From: Candidatus Roslinia caecavium
GTDB lineage: Bacteria > Bacillota > Clostridia > Monoglobales > Monoglobaceae
NCBI GenBank assembly: GCA_904419955.1
Contig: CAJFTO010000025.1
Span: forward strand, 1 to 37,906
Reading direction: 5' to 3'
Length of the DNA: 37,906 nt
The translations under genes were made by a program, and so were the position numbers. Positions within the stretch are counted from its first letter, which is position 1, and the number at the start of each line of letters is the position of its first letter. The notes below the pieces were generated by a model. The model ran no database searches. It was not told the origin of the DNA and saw only the letters and a list, made by a program, of their open reading frames with translations. Shown piece after piece: positions 31,501 through 37,906 of the stretch.

Positions 31501-34455
31501 GCCGATGTTGACCCCGGATGGCGCCCGCACGATCTCTATGTAAACGGCGTGCGCCAGCAGGTATCGCGTCAGTTTAATACGGACGATTGGCAGTCGTGGA
31601 ATTCGTTGGCTCCGGATATAGTAACTCCGATAGAGCAGAACGATCCAGAAGGTATGGTAATAGAATTCAGAGACGGCGACGTCCTTGAAGATCTTCCCGA
31701 CAACGGCGATATCTACATAAATCTTCTGCCGGTCGAATGGTGGAACTTCCTTCCCATACTCTCCGATATAGACCCTGAAAACGCTACCGCGAGAATAGAA
31801 TCATTCAACCCGGCGATAGCTCCGGTCCCCGGCGAATATTTCGGTTGGCAGCTGTTCCAGCACACCGGTCCGTTCAATATCATGAACGCGGCTAAGTTCC
31901 TCGACGAACCGGGCGAATGGTGCGTAGACTCCGAGAACGGAAAAATTTACTGGTGGCCGACAAACGTAAACGATCTTGACAACGCCGTAGCTCCGTGCGC
32001 ATACGAGCTCATCAGGCTCCAGGGCGACGAAGAAGCCGAAAACTGGGAAGATCAGGTATCGTATATCGAATTTAGGAACCTCACGTTTATGTACAACGAC
32101 CGCATGCCGGAGGACGAGTGGTCCGACAGCAGAACTAACCCGCAGCTGCTCTGCAGAAACGCGGAGAATACGGACGCCGCGATATTCATGCAAGGCGTAA
32201 GCAACTGCGTAGTCGCCGATTCGTCAATACTCTGCACCGGTTCGTACGCCGTAAGCCTCGACCATTACGCCCAAAACGTGCGCATAGTCAGAAACGAAAT
32301 GGGTAACTTAGGCAGCGGCGGCGTTAACCTTGCGGGTTACGGACCCGGGTTGGTCGACGTCAACAAATACAATACCATCGTCGCCAACAACATATACGAC
32401 ACGGGTCTGGCTCCGTATATGCATTCCTCGGCCGTTACAATCTACGGTTCCGGATACAACGACATAAAATACAACAACATCGAACGCACCCCTTACACGG
32501 CGATAATGCTGACTGGCGCCGACGCGGACAGCTTGAATCCGGCTCACTTTAACACGAGAGCGTATTCCGATACCTTCGGCAATATGAACACGCAGTACGC
32601 TATACGCGAAGACGATCTCCTCTCGCTCGATCCGTCGATAAGTTCGACGTTCGACACGGCGGCGAATAACGGAGTTACGGCTCTACCGTATCAGCACAGC
32701 GATCATAATAAGATAGAGTACAACATGGCGACCGATTACATGCTGCTTATGAGAGACGGCGGCTGCTACTACGCTTGGGGCGAAGGCAAGAACAACGAGT
32801 TCAACTTCAACACGGCTGTGAAATTAGACAGCTCTAAGGGCGGCTCGTATCCGATATATATGGACGACTACTCGCTGTACGTAAAGATCGAAGGCAATCA
32901 ACTCTGGGCTTCGTCAACGACGACCGCCGACAAGAGCTGGGGGACAAACATATGGAGAGACAACTGTATAACCAAAGAAAAACCGGAGAAATTCGACGAA
33001 CTGAACTCTGAAATAACGGCAGTCGCAGACAGCATAGGCGGTTACATATTCACCGAACCCGATACGGGATATGTAAAGACTCCTGAAATTGAAGGAATCG
33101 AGATCTCTCCGTCCGAAAGCGACAAGGATAAGACTTCCATCAAACTTCCGGCGCTTCCTGAAGGAGCGGATAAGTTCATAATGGTATCCGTAACGGATCC
33201 AATTGAAGCTCCCTATTCGGGCGATACGGTAGTAGGCGGAACAGAGCTTGCGGCGAATACCGCCAACGAGGTGTCGGCTGTAAACGACAAGAGCTTAGTT
33301 ATTTACGCTATAGACTCGCTCAAGGGAATCGTAGCTTACGCAAACATCACAGCTCAAACGTCAAACCATTATAATCTCGTATTTAACGAAGATTTTGAGA
33401 CGAACAGTCTCGATCTGCTTCAAGACATAAACAACGGTCTGTACGGTTGGAGCCACAGCGGCGAAACGGAATCTACTACTATAGACTACGACACGGGCTG
33501 CAACTCGTCGCGCGCGCTGAGAGTGTCCAACGGCGGCGGAGAATGGTGGAAGAGCCAATGGGCGGCGCTTGACGTAAAAACGAACGCGGCTAAGAAGCTT
33601 AAAGACCGGGGAATAAACGAAGCTATAGCGGAGCAGCTATCCGAACAGACTCTCTCGGGAGACGTCAAGATCGACTTCGACTTTAAACCGAGCACGCAGT
33701 GGCGCGGCGATCAAGGCAACGTATCCAACAACTCCGAAACGTATGTGAGGATCGCGGACTCAACAGGCAACGAATTTGTCGGCATCGAATACTTCATGCC
33801 GGATAACAGTCGAGACAGCTGTACTTTCAGCGTAGTAGCGCTGAACGAGCAAGGACTAGGAACTCAGAGGTACACTCTCTACACCGGCGTAGAAAACGTT
33901 GAAACATGGCATCATATAACCATCGTTACTCGCAGCTTAGACAATACCTTCAAGATACTCGTAGACGGCGCGCCGGTTCCCGGACTACCCGAATGGATCC
34001 GGGCGGCTAACTGCGGAAACGTCAGCGACGGCGCTCAGGCGGGCACGGCGAAAGGAGTATCCACGATCAAAGCCGGCAACTATTTCAGCGGCTGGTATCA
34101 AGGTCCGGAAATAGATAACATCGTCGTTAAGGCGGCCAACAACGGAAGTCAGGAATTTGACGGAGGCTCGCTGACATACTCCGCTACAAGCGAGTATAAT
34201 ATATACAGCGTCGACGCTAAAATAACTAACAGTTCTGACGAAAACCGCGTTTACACGATTTATATCGCGGAATATTCCGGCGACGGTACGCTCGTAAACG
34301 CAACCGACGTCAGCAAAGAGATAGCCTCCGGCGAAACTGTGGATTACGACGTAACATTTGAGGCGCGCGTAACGGCGGACGCGTCAAATTATGTAAAAAT
34401 GTTTATCTGGGACGACGCGATGCGCCCCGCGGCCGAAGCGGTAACGCTTCACTGA
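28519..34455 (+). CDS. Giant secreted protein with four tandem beta-sandwich modules and a GH141-like right-handed beta-helix
   Basis: 1978 residues, starting at a GTG with AAAGGAGG 8 bases upstream. A signal peptide (KKFIPILIAALLITNCM) is followed by four tandem modules of about 180 residues (36-214, 223-405, 426-607, 612-792). Each has a YxNDFE start, GGWNAFN.RY, a SFDM core and GFAGWRCT near its end, as in LamG-like carbohydrate-binding folds. A PT-rich linker separates modules 2 and 3. A Big_2 domain (about 797-877) precedes the catalytic-type beta-helix from about 881. Its YYISPNGNDETGDGSIDNPFATIAGARDFLR is the opening of GH141-like and related polysaccharide-acting helices. Another LamG-like domain (about 1615-1865) and the C-terminal module ending VKMFIWDDAMRP follow. 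It probably attacks a pectic or fucosylated side chain; specificity is not proven. It is divergent from the AraC gene. Confidence 0.85.
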   Translation: MLKKFIPILIAALLITNCMQFTGVFAARSGDVITNVYSNDFEGEDPLSAFTDPTGGYADYASEQISEIYDEGGEHGKVWKLGQGGGWNAFNKRYLADYDDIELSFDMRSDTEGEKAMIYIRSDEEDGGYEIGIYNDRVTLMGEGISEQTSDTFETLRGDGWNSYKIICKGADLQVYMNDILVYEYSGLNPELSGGIGFAGWRCTLHIDNISLSTISTAESDPVVYSNDFEGENALAAFIPATGAYTEYASEQISEIYDEGGEHGKVWKIGQGGGWNAFNQRYIADYGDIELSFDMRIDTEGEKAMIYVRGGEDGDSGYEVGIYNDRITLLGNGLTEQTSDTLPTLRGDGWNSYKIICEGSNLQVYMNDVLVYEYGALDPNLSGGIGFAGWRCTMHVDNIILSTIDSEVTAPTPRPTIDPSATPDPAYFVNDFEYEGDLDMFVPATGSYTEYASEQISEIYNEGGVYGKVWKIGQGGGWNAFNQRYLADYNDMILSFDMKCDTIDEKAMIYVRAGEDGDSGYEIDIYNDRIAIQGNGLQEQTLSTLTTQRGAGWNSYRIICAGENLQVFMNGGLAAEFNGLNADLSGGIAFAGWRCTMYVDNVKTYFYTGGNSYKNDFEGEDALADFVPATGGYAEYAQYQISEIAEEGGDYGKVWKLGQGGGWNAFNQRYLADYSDMILSFDMRCDNTDEKAMVYVRADEGDGGFEVGIYNDRITIMGGGINQQTSPTLPTERGTGWNSYQIICTRENVDVYMNGALVAEFSGGDAELSGGLGFAGWRCTTWYDNIDAYFFDVDSARTSFTLNHEDITMSVGDMATLSTIYDNLKYKQHNDTWISSDDSVAEVSSTGVITAKSPGTATITVTNYDNKTASCNVAVNVPCETFYYISPNGNDETGDGSIDNPFATIAGARDFLRTIELPDGGVTVYLRDGEYFSEETVVFTPEDSGEPGKPIVYSSYPGEKAVIHSGKEIAGFKPLSEDEYPAGLPDVAKGNVFVADVDPGWRPHDLYVNGVRQQVSRQFNTDDWQSWNSLAPDIVTPIEQNDPEGMVIEFRDGDVLEDLPDNGDIYINLLPVEWWNFLPILSDIDPENATARIESFNPAIAPVPGEYFGWQLFQHTGPFNIMNAAKFLDEPGEWCVDSENGKIYWWPTNVNDLDNAVAPCAYELIRLQGDEEAENWEDQVSYIEFRNLTFMYNDRMPEDEWSDSRTNPQLLCRNAENTDAAIFMQGVSNCVVADSSILCTGSYAVSLDHYAQNVRIVRNEMGNLGSGGVNLAGYGPGLVDVNKYNTIVANNIYDTGLAPYMHSSAVTIYGSGYNDIKYNNIERTPYTAIMLTGADADSLNPAHFNTRAYSDTFGNMNTQYAIREDDLLSLDPSISSTFDTAANNGVTALPYQHSDHNKIEYNMATDYMLLMRDGGCYYAWGEGKNNEFNFNTAVKLDSSKGGSYPIYMDDYSLYVKIEGNQLWASSTTTADKSWGTNIWRDNCITKEKPEKFDELNSEITAVADSIGGYIFTEPDTGYVKTPEIEGIEISPSESDKDKTSIKLPALPEGADKFIMVSVTDPIEAPYSGDTVVGGTELAANTANEVSAVNDKSLVIYAIDSLKGIVAYANITAQTSNHYNLVFNEDFETNSLDLLQDINNGLYGWSHSGETESTTIDYDTGCNSSRALRVSNGGGEWWKSQWAALDVKTNAAKKLKDRGINEAIAEQLSEQTLSGDVKIDFDFKPSTQWRGDQGNVSNNSETYVRIADSTGNEFVGIEYFMPDNSRDSCTFSVVALNEQGLGTQRYTLYTGVENVETWHHITIVTRSLDNTFKILVDGAPVPGLPEWIRAANCGNVSDGAQAGTAKGVSTIKAGNYFSGWYQGPEIDNIVVKAANNGSQEFDGGSLTYSATSEYNIYSVDAKITNSSDENRVYTIYIAEYSGDGTLVNATDVSKEIASGETVDYDVTFEARVTADASNYVKMFIWDDAMRPAAEAVTLH
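28624..30894 (+). repeat. Four tandem in-frame module repeats of about 545 bp
   Basis: The four modules of the secreted protein are near-identical at the protein level over long stretches (for example GQGGGWNAFN and GFAGWRC), and short blocks are also shared at the nucleotide level. This indicates recent duplication within the gene. Confidence 0.85.
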
Positions 34456-34467
34456 TCAACAACCTTT

Positions 34468-34500
34468 TATCCGGAGGAGCCTTCCTCCGGATATTTATTT
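34468..34500 (+). terminator. Rho-independent terminator of the giant secreted protein gene
   Basis: An 11-bp perfect stem (TATCCGGAGGA with TCCTCCGGATA, 34468-34493) with a 4-base loop is followed by TTTATTTTG. Confidence 0.85.
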
Positions 34501-34580
34501 TGTTTTATTATCCAATAAGGCAATATCTGCGCTTGACTTAGCCCAACAAATATTTTATAATTATTTTATTATTTTACAAA

Positions 34581-34606
34581 TTGGTGGATATTATTGGTGG
34601 ATATTA
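34581..34606 (+). repeat. 13-bp tandem duplication covering the ribosome binding site of the SLOG gene
   Basis: TTGGTGGATATTA occurs twice head to tail (34581-34593 and 34594-34606), so the GGTGG ribosome-site-like motif is present twice just before the ATG at 34606. Confidence 0.7.
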
Positions 34607-35073
34607 TGGAAGGAAAAACATGTTGTGTTACGGGACACAGGAAAATACCCCTTGAAAAAATTCAATATGTCAAAGATCGGCTGACCGAAGAGATCGCCGG
34701 AGCTATTGAAGACGGATATACAAATTTTATTTCGGGATTCGCGTCGGGCAGCGACTTATATTTTGCAGAGATCGTAAAATCATATATAGACAGGGGTCTT
34801 AAATTGAGTTTAGAAGCCGCTATCCCTTACAGAAAACGATACCGCGCTCTAATGAACGATACCGATAACAGCGCGCTTCTTTTGGCGTGTTCCAATATAA
34901 AGGTTCTAAGCGAGAATTATTCTATAAATTCATTTATGAAACGGAATCTATACATGATCGAAAACTCGGAACTCGTCATAGCCGTCTACGACGGCAGAAA
35001 CAAAGGCGGTACCTTTAATACGATCAGGGCTGCGGAAAGAATGAATAGACAGGTTCTAAGAATTATGATATAG
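34606..35073 (+). CDS. SLOG-family protein (YpsA / DUF1273-like)
   Basis: 155 residues from ATG 34606; a TTG at 34594 in the same frame is an alternative. The N-terminus CCVTGHRKIPLE and the following FISGFASGSDLYFAEIV are the hallmarks of the SLOG Rossmann-like fold of YpsA. AIPYRKRYRAL and ENSELVIAVYDGRNKGGTFNTIRAAERM, with the GGT nucleotide-binding turn, complete the domain. SLOG proteins bind nucleotide-derived ligands; YpsA affects cell division in Firmicutes. It has no operon partners: a terminator precedes it and about 80 bases separate it from the next gene. Confidence 0.85.
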   Translation: MEGKTCCVTGHRKIPLEKIQYVKDRLTEEIAGAIEDGYTNFISGFASGSDLYFAEIVKSYIDRGLKLSLEAAIPYRKRYRALMNDTDNSALLLACSNIKVLSENYSINSFMKRNLYMIENSELVIAVYDGRNKGGTFNTIRAAERMNRQVLRIMI

Positions 35074-35151
35074 CTTTTAGATTTATCATAAAAATAACTT
35101 CTTGAAACGTCCGTCGCAGCTTTTTATACTTTTTATGTAGGAAAACTTACT

Positions 35152-35556
35152 ATGCGTAATAATATTAAATGGATAATAACGTTCGCGGCTGTAATACTGA
35201 TCTGCGCCGCGGTCTGGGCGGGTATATTCAACTACGGTTCAGGCGGCGATACAACGGCCGTGATTACAAGCGAGGGAAAGATCGTCGAGGAGATAGATCT
35301 AAACGGCGTCGGCGAACCCTACGAATTTACAGTCGAAAACAGCGCCGGCGGAACCAACGTCGTCCGGGTCGAAAACGGCAGGATAGCCGTAGTAGAGGCA
35401 AGCTGTCCCGATAAAGTATGTATAGAAAGCGGGTTTATAGAAAACGGCTCTCTTCCGATAGTATGCCTGCCCAACAAGCTCTCCGTCACGATAAGCCGGA
35501 CGGACAAAGACGACGGCGAACAACCTGATATAATAGTAGGGAGAGCTTTGAAATGA
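35152..35556 (+). CDS. NusG domain II-containing membrane-anchored protein
   Basis: 134 residues. An N-terminal membrane anchor (WIITFAAVILICAAVWAGIF, about 7-26) is followed by a small extracellular beta domain of the NusG_II family. It has VVRVENGRIAVVEASCPDKVC and PIVCLPNKLSVTIS, where three cysteines are conserved. Despite the family name it is not a transcription factor. It overlaps the next gene by 4 bases (ATGA), indicating translational coupling with the Gx-type transporter. This gene pair plus apbE is common in Clostridia near flavin-dependent redox modules. The start has AGGA about 11 bases upstream. Confidence 0.85.
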   Translation: MRNNIKWIITFAAVILICAAVWAGIFNYGSGGDTTAVITSEGKIVEEIDLNGVGEPYEFTVENSAGGTNVVRVENGRIAVVEASCPDKVCIESGFIENGSLPIVCLPNKLSVTISRTDKDDGEQPDIIVGRALK

Positions 35557-36041
35557 ACGTAAAAAAACTTGTTACACTGGCGCTTCTTCTCGGAGCCGCG
35601 CTTATAATTTTTATAGTCGAAGCGCAGCTCCCTCCTCTTACTCCGATACCCGGGATAAAAATGGGGCTCGCAAATATCATAACGCTTGTGGTAATGGTCC
35701 TCTACGATCGCAAATCGGCGTTTACAGTACTTATTCTGAGAATACTCCTGAGCGGTATATTCACGGGACAGGCCGCGGGTTTCATCTACAGCGCGGCGGG
35801 AGGAATTTTGAGCTTTTGCGTTATGGCTGTATTATACAAATTCATAAAATTAAACAGCCTGTGGGCGATAAGCGTGATCGGCGCGGCGGCTCATAACACG
35901 GGTCAGATCTTAGTCGCGGTCTTGATAACTCAAACGCCCGAGATCTTCTACTACCTGCCGCTACTGATCATATCCGCTATAATAACCGGAGCGTTTACCG
36001 GTATAACCGCTCAGCTCGTTCTGAAAAGGTTATTAAAATAA
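35553..36041 (+). CDS. Gx transporter family protein (annotated as heptaprenyl diphosphate synthase component I)
   Basis: 162 residues, almost all membrane helices (about five), with conserved LPPLTPIPGIKMGLANIITLVVM, ILRILLSGIFTG and AAAHNTGQI motifs typical of PF07456. The family was named for a prenyl synthase subunit but looks like an ECF-type substrate-binding membrane protein. Coupling to NusG_II and apbE suggests a role in flavin or quinone-related redox metabolism; that is inference. Its start codon overlaps the upstream stop. Confidence 0.88.
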   Translation: MNVKKLVTLALLLGAALIIFIVEAQLPPLTPIPGIKMGLANIITLVVMVLYDRKSAFTVLILRILLSGIFTGQAAGFIYSAAGGILSFCVMAVLYKFIKLNSLWAISVIGAAAHNTGQILVAVLITQTPEIFYYLPLLIISAIITGAFTGITAQLVLKRLLK

Positions 36042-36126
36042 ATTAATCGTCAAATAAACATACGCATATAATATACCGATTAATATGCTTAAAACATTCT
36101 TATCTAAGCGAATACGAGGTGTGAAC

Positions 36127-37224
36127 TTGAAGATCAAATTCTTAAAATCCGCTGCGGCGGTTTTGGCTTTGTTCCTGGTCGGCTGCAGTTATAATTTTTC
36201 GCAAAATGAAAGAAACGACAGGCTCATATACGCCATGGACACCGTCATGCGAATAACGGTCTACGGCGAAGACTCCGCGCTCGACGGCGCCGAAGCAGAG
36301 ATAGAACGTCTCGACGCCCTGCTCGGTTTCGACGACGCGACCAGCGATATAAGCAAAATAAATTCCGAATCGTCCTACGCCTCGAACAATTCAGCCTACG
36401 CCGAAAACAACGTCCTATCCGCTCCGGGCGGTTCTCAAAACGACAAAATCTTGGTCGAGGTCTCAAGCGATACCGCGGAACTTCTTAAAAAAGCCTTTGA
36501 GATAAGCGCTTCGACCGGCGGCGCGTTCGATCCATGCATCGCCCCCGTCGTCGAGCTCTGGGGTTTTTACGGGCAAAAATACCGAGTCCCGTCTCAGGAT
36601 GAGATAGACGCTGAACTTAAGCGCGTAAGCGCTTCCGGCTATAGCGTTGACGGAAACGCCGTCGCAGTAAACGCGGGAACTCGGCTCGACGTCGGCGGTA
36701 TAGCGAAGGGATATACCGCGTCCAAGCTATACGATCTGCTTAAGGCCGACGGGATAGAATCCGGAACGATATATCTCGGCGGAAGCGTTACCGTTATAGG
36801 AACGAAACCGGACGGCTCGCCCTGGAACGTCGGCGTCCAAGCTCCGGACGATCCGAATAATCCAAACGCCTATGTGGGATATATCTCGGCGACCGATACC
36901 TCGATAGTGACCTCGGGCAGCTACCAGCGCTATTTCACCGAAAACGGCGTCAATTATCATCATATAATCGACCCAAAGACCGGATACCCCGCCGACAGCG
37001 GTTTAGTATCGGTCACTATCGTATCGGACGACGCGACTTTATGCGACGGACTCTCGACCGCGCTGTTTGTTATGGGTCTTGATCAAGCCTCCGACTACTG
37101 GCGCAGCGCGCAGGGATTCGAGGCGGTTTTCGTTATAGACGACGGCTCGGTATATATAACCGAAGGTCTTACCGATTCGTTCACGAGCGACAGAGATTAC
37201 GATATAATTTATAGGGATCGATAG
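36127..37224 (+). CDS. apbE: FAD:protein FMN transferase ApbE, lipoprotein
   Basis: 365 residues if translation starts at TTG 36127, which has GAGGTG 7 bases upstream and gives a clean lipoprotein signal ending LALFLVGCS. ATG 36085 in the same frame has no ribosome site. The enzyme attaches FMN covalently to a threonine of target proteins such as RnfG/NqrC-type subunits outside the cytoplasm. Motifs: LIYAMDTVMRITVYG, DVGGIAKGYTASKLYDLL, YLGGSVTVIGTKPDGSPWNVGVQAP, TSGSYQRYF, YHHIIDPKTGYPA and the Mg-binding DGLSTALFVMG. A 40-residue Ser/Asn/Ala-rich insert follows DISKINSES. It is the third gene of the NusG_II-Gx-apbE cluster; its flavinylation target is not in the window. Confidence 0.93.
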   Translation: MKIKFLKSAAAVLALFLVGCSYNFSQNERNDRLIYAMDTVMRITVYGEDSALDGAEAEIERLDALLGFDDATSDISKINSESSYASNNSAYAENNVLSAPGGSQNDKILVEVSSDTAELLKKAFEISASTGGAFDPCIAPVVELWGFYGQKYRVPSQDEIDAELKRVSASGYSVDGNAVAVNAGTRLDVGGIAKGYTASKLYDLLKADGIESGTIYLGGSVTVIGTKPDGSPWNVGVQAPDDPNNPNAYVGYISATDTSIVTSGSYQRYFTENGVNYHHIIDPKTGYPADSGLVSVTIVSDDATLCDGLSTALFVMGLDQASDYWRSAQGFEAVFVIDDGSVYITEGLTDSFTSDRDYDIIYRDR

Positions 37225-37297
37225 AACTTTGCCGGGCTATGGCTATTCAAAAAATACGCCGCTCGGTCGATAAATAATTAGGAAAGGACCTATTTAT

Positions 37298-37906
37298 ATG
37301 GCAAAGGATAACGGCGGTTTTAATCCGTTCGGCGGCATGTTCGACCTTAACGGAGACGGAGAGACCGACTTTTTTGAATATTCGCTTATGACGAATCACT
37401 TCGAACGCTCCGAAAAAAGGCGGAAACGCTCAAGTTCAAGTTCAGATTCAAACTCAAGCTCAAGCGCGGAAATCGCTAAACAGACCGAAGAGCTCTTCAA
37501 ACGTCTGCAAAATACCCAATATGCTTGGCGGCGGCATTACACCTACAACCGCGAGCTTAATATCAACCCATATAACTACGAGACTGAGAACGAATATCTA
37601 AGCGCTTTAAGCAAAGCTAAATACGCCTGGCGCGAGCGCTACGACCATGACTATGAATTGGGGGTCGACCCCTGCAACTACGAGACCGAGGACGAATATT
37701 TAGACGCCATAAACAAGGCCGAACACGCTTGGCAGGATAAGTACGACTATGATTATGAGCTTGAGATAAACCCTTTGGATTACGATACCGAAGAGGAGTA
37801 CTTGGACGCTTTGGACGAAGCTAAATACGCTTGGCAGGACGATTACGACTATGATCATGAGCTTGGGATAGATCCTTTGGATTACGATACCGAAGAGGAG
37901 TACTTG
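37298..37906 (+). CDS. EF-hand and 34-residue-repeat protein (partial, 5' part)
   Basis: 203 codons are visible and the frame is open at the window end. The ribosome site is AGGAAAGGA upstream of ATG 37298. Residues 16-27 (DLNGDGETDFFE) form a complete EF-hand calcium-binding loop. A Ser-rich linker (about 45-56) follows. From residue 75 there is a tandem repeat of exactly 34 residues, marked by YAW or HAW at 75, 109, 143 and 177 and by a P.(N/D)Y(E/D)TE(N/E)EYL core. Composition is rich in Tyr, Asp and Glu. No signal peptide. I know similar YETEEEYL repeats from uncharacterised clostridial proteins; no function can be assigned. Calcium binding is likely from the loop. Confidence 0.8.
   Translation, partial: MAKDNGGFNPFGGMFDLNGDGETDFFEYSLMTNHFERSEKRRKRSSSSSDSNSSSSAEIAKQTEELFKRLQNTQYAWRRHYTYNRELNINPYNYETENEYLSALSKAKYAWRERYDHDYELGVDPCNYETEDEYLDAINKAEHAWQDKYDYDYELEINPLDYDTEEEYLDALDEAKYAWQDDYDYDHELGIDPLDYDTEEEYL
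37520..37906 (+). repeat. 102-bp in-frame tandem repeat
   Basis: The repeat has nearly four copies to the window edge. The last two share a run of more than 30 identical bases, pointing to recent expansion. The array continues outside the window. Confidence 0.8.

Overview
The window looks like a chromosomal segment of an anaerobic Clostridia-type Firmicute, probably a gut or plant-fibre degrader. The grounds are the IspH-RpsA fusion (a Clostridia hallmark), strong AGGAGG-type ribosome binding sites, sigma-A promoters of the TTGACA-N17-TATAAT type, several surface proteins with S-layer homology (SLH) domains, and large secreted pectin or plant-polysaccharide enzymes. Taxonomy below class is inference. 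No phage, IS element, CRISPR array or rRNA was seen.

Positions 1-8200 are a minus-strand housekeeping block. It holds the start of murD (cut by the window edge), then ispH-rpsA, plsC, cmk and a CobK/CbiJ-fold orphan that appear to be read together, a zinc-ribbon protein, ychF and glmM. glmM has a near-consensus promoter and a leader of about 230 nt. A stand-alone tRNA-Asn with its own promoter and terminator follows (8615-8690).

Positions 9000-14800 carry a Cys-rich protein of unknown role, an SLH-anchored ComEC-type metallo-beta-lactamase-fold protein paired with a DUF3006 protein, and a short UvrA-like ABC protein. Positions 14900-23300 carry a multidomain PL1 pectate lyase, a decayed SLH/cadherin-like pseudogene, an intracellular GH13 enzyme and an SLH-anchored 5'-nucleotidase.

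Positions 23400-28300 are regulatory. They hold a small orphan protein behind a dyad, a HutC/TreR-like GntR regulator, and a BlaI-type repressor operon whose BlaR1-like antirepressor is divided into two genes. One gene holds the membrane M56 protease; the other holds the linker, last transmembrane helix and an extracellular stalk-like domain. A 130-bp inverted-repeat element lies between them. The operon promoter has two BlaI-type dyads, one exactly filling the -35/-10 spacer. An AraC regulator is divergent from a 1978-residue secreted protein with four tandem about 180-residue modules, a Big_2 domain and a right-handed beta-helix (GH141-like). This protein and the pectate lyase share a C-terminal module, so AraC-controlled pectin-type polysaccharide use is a reasonable reading.

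Positions 34500-37906 carry a SLOG/YpsA-like protein, a NusG_II / Gx-transporter / ApbE cluster as seen beside flavin-dependent redox systems, and the start of an EF-hand protein with a 34-residue tandem repeat that runs off the window.
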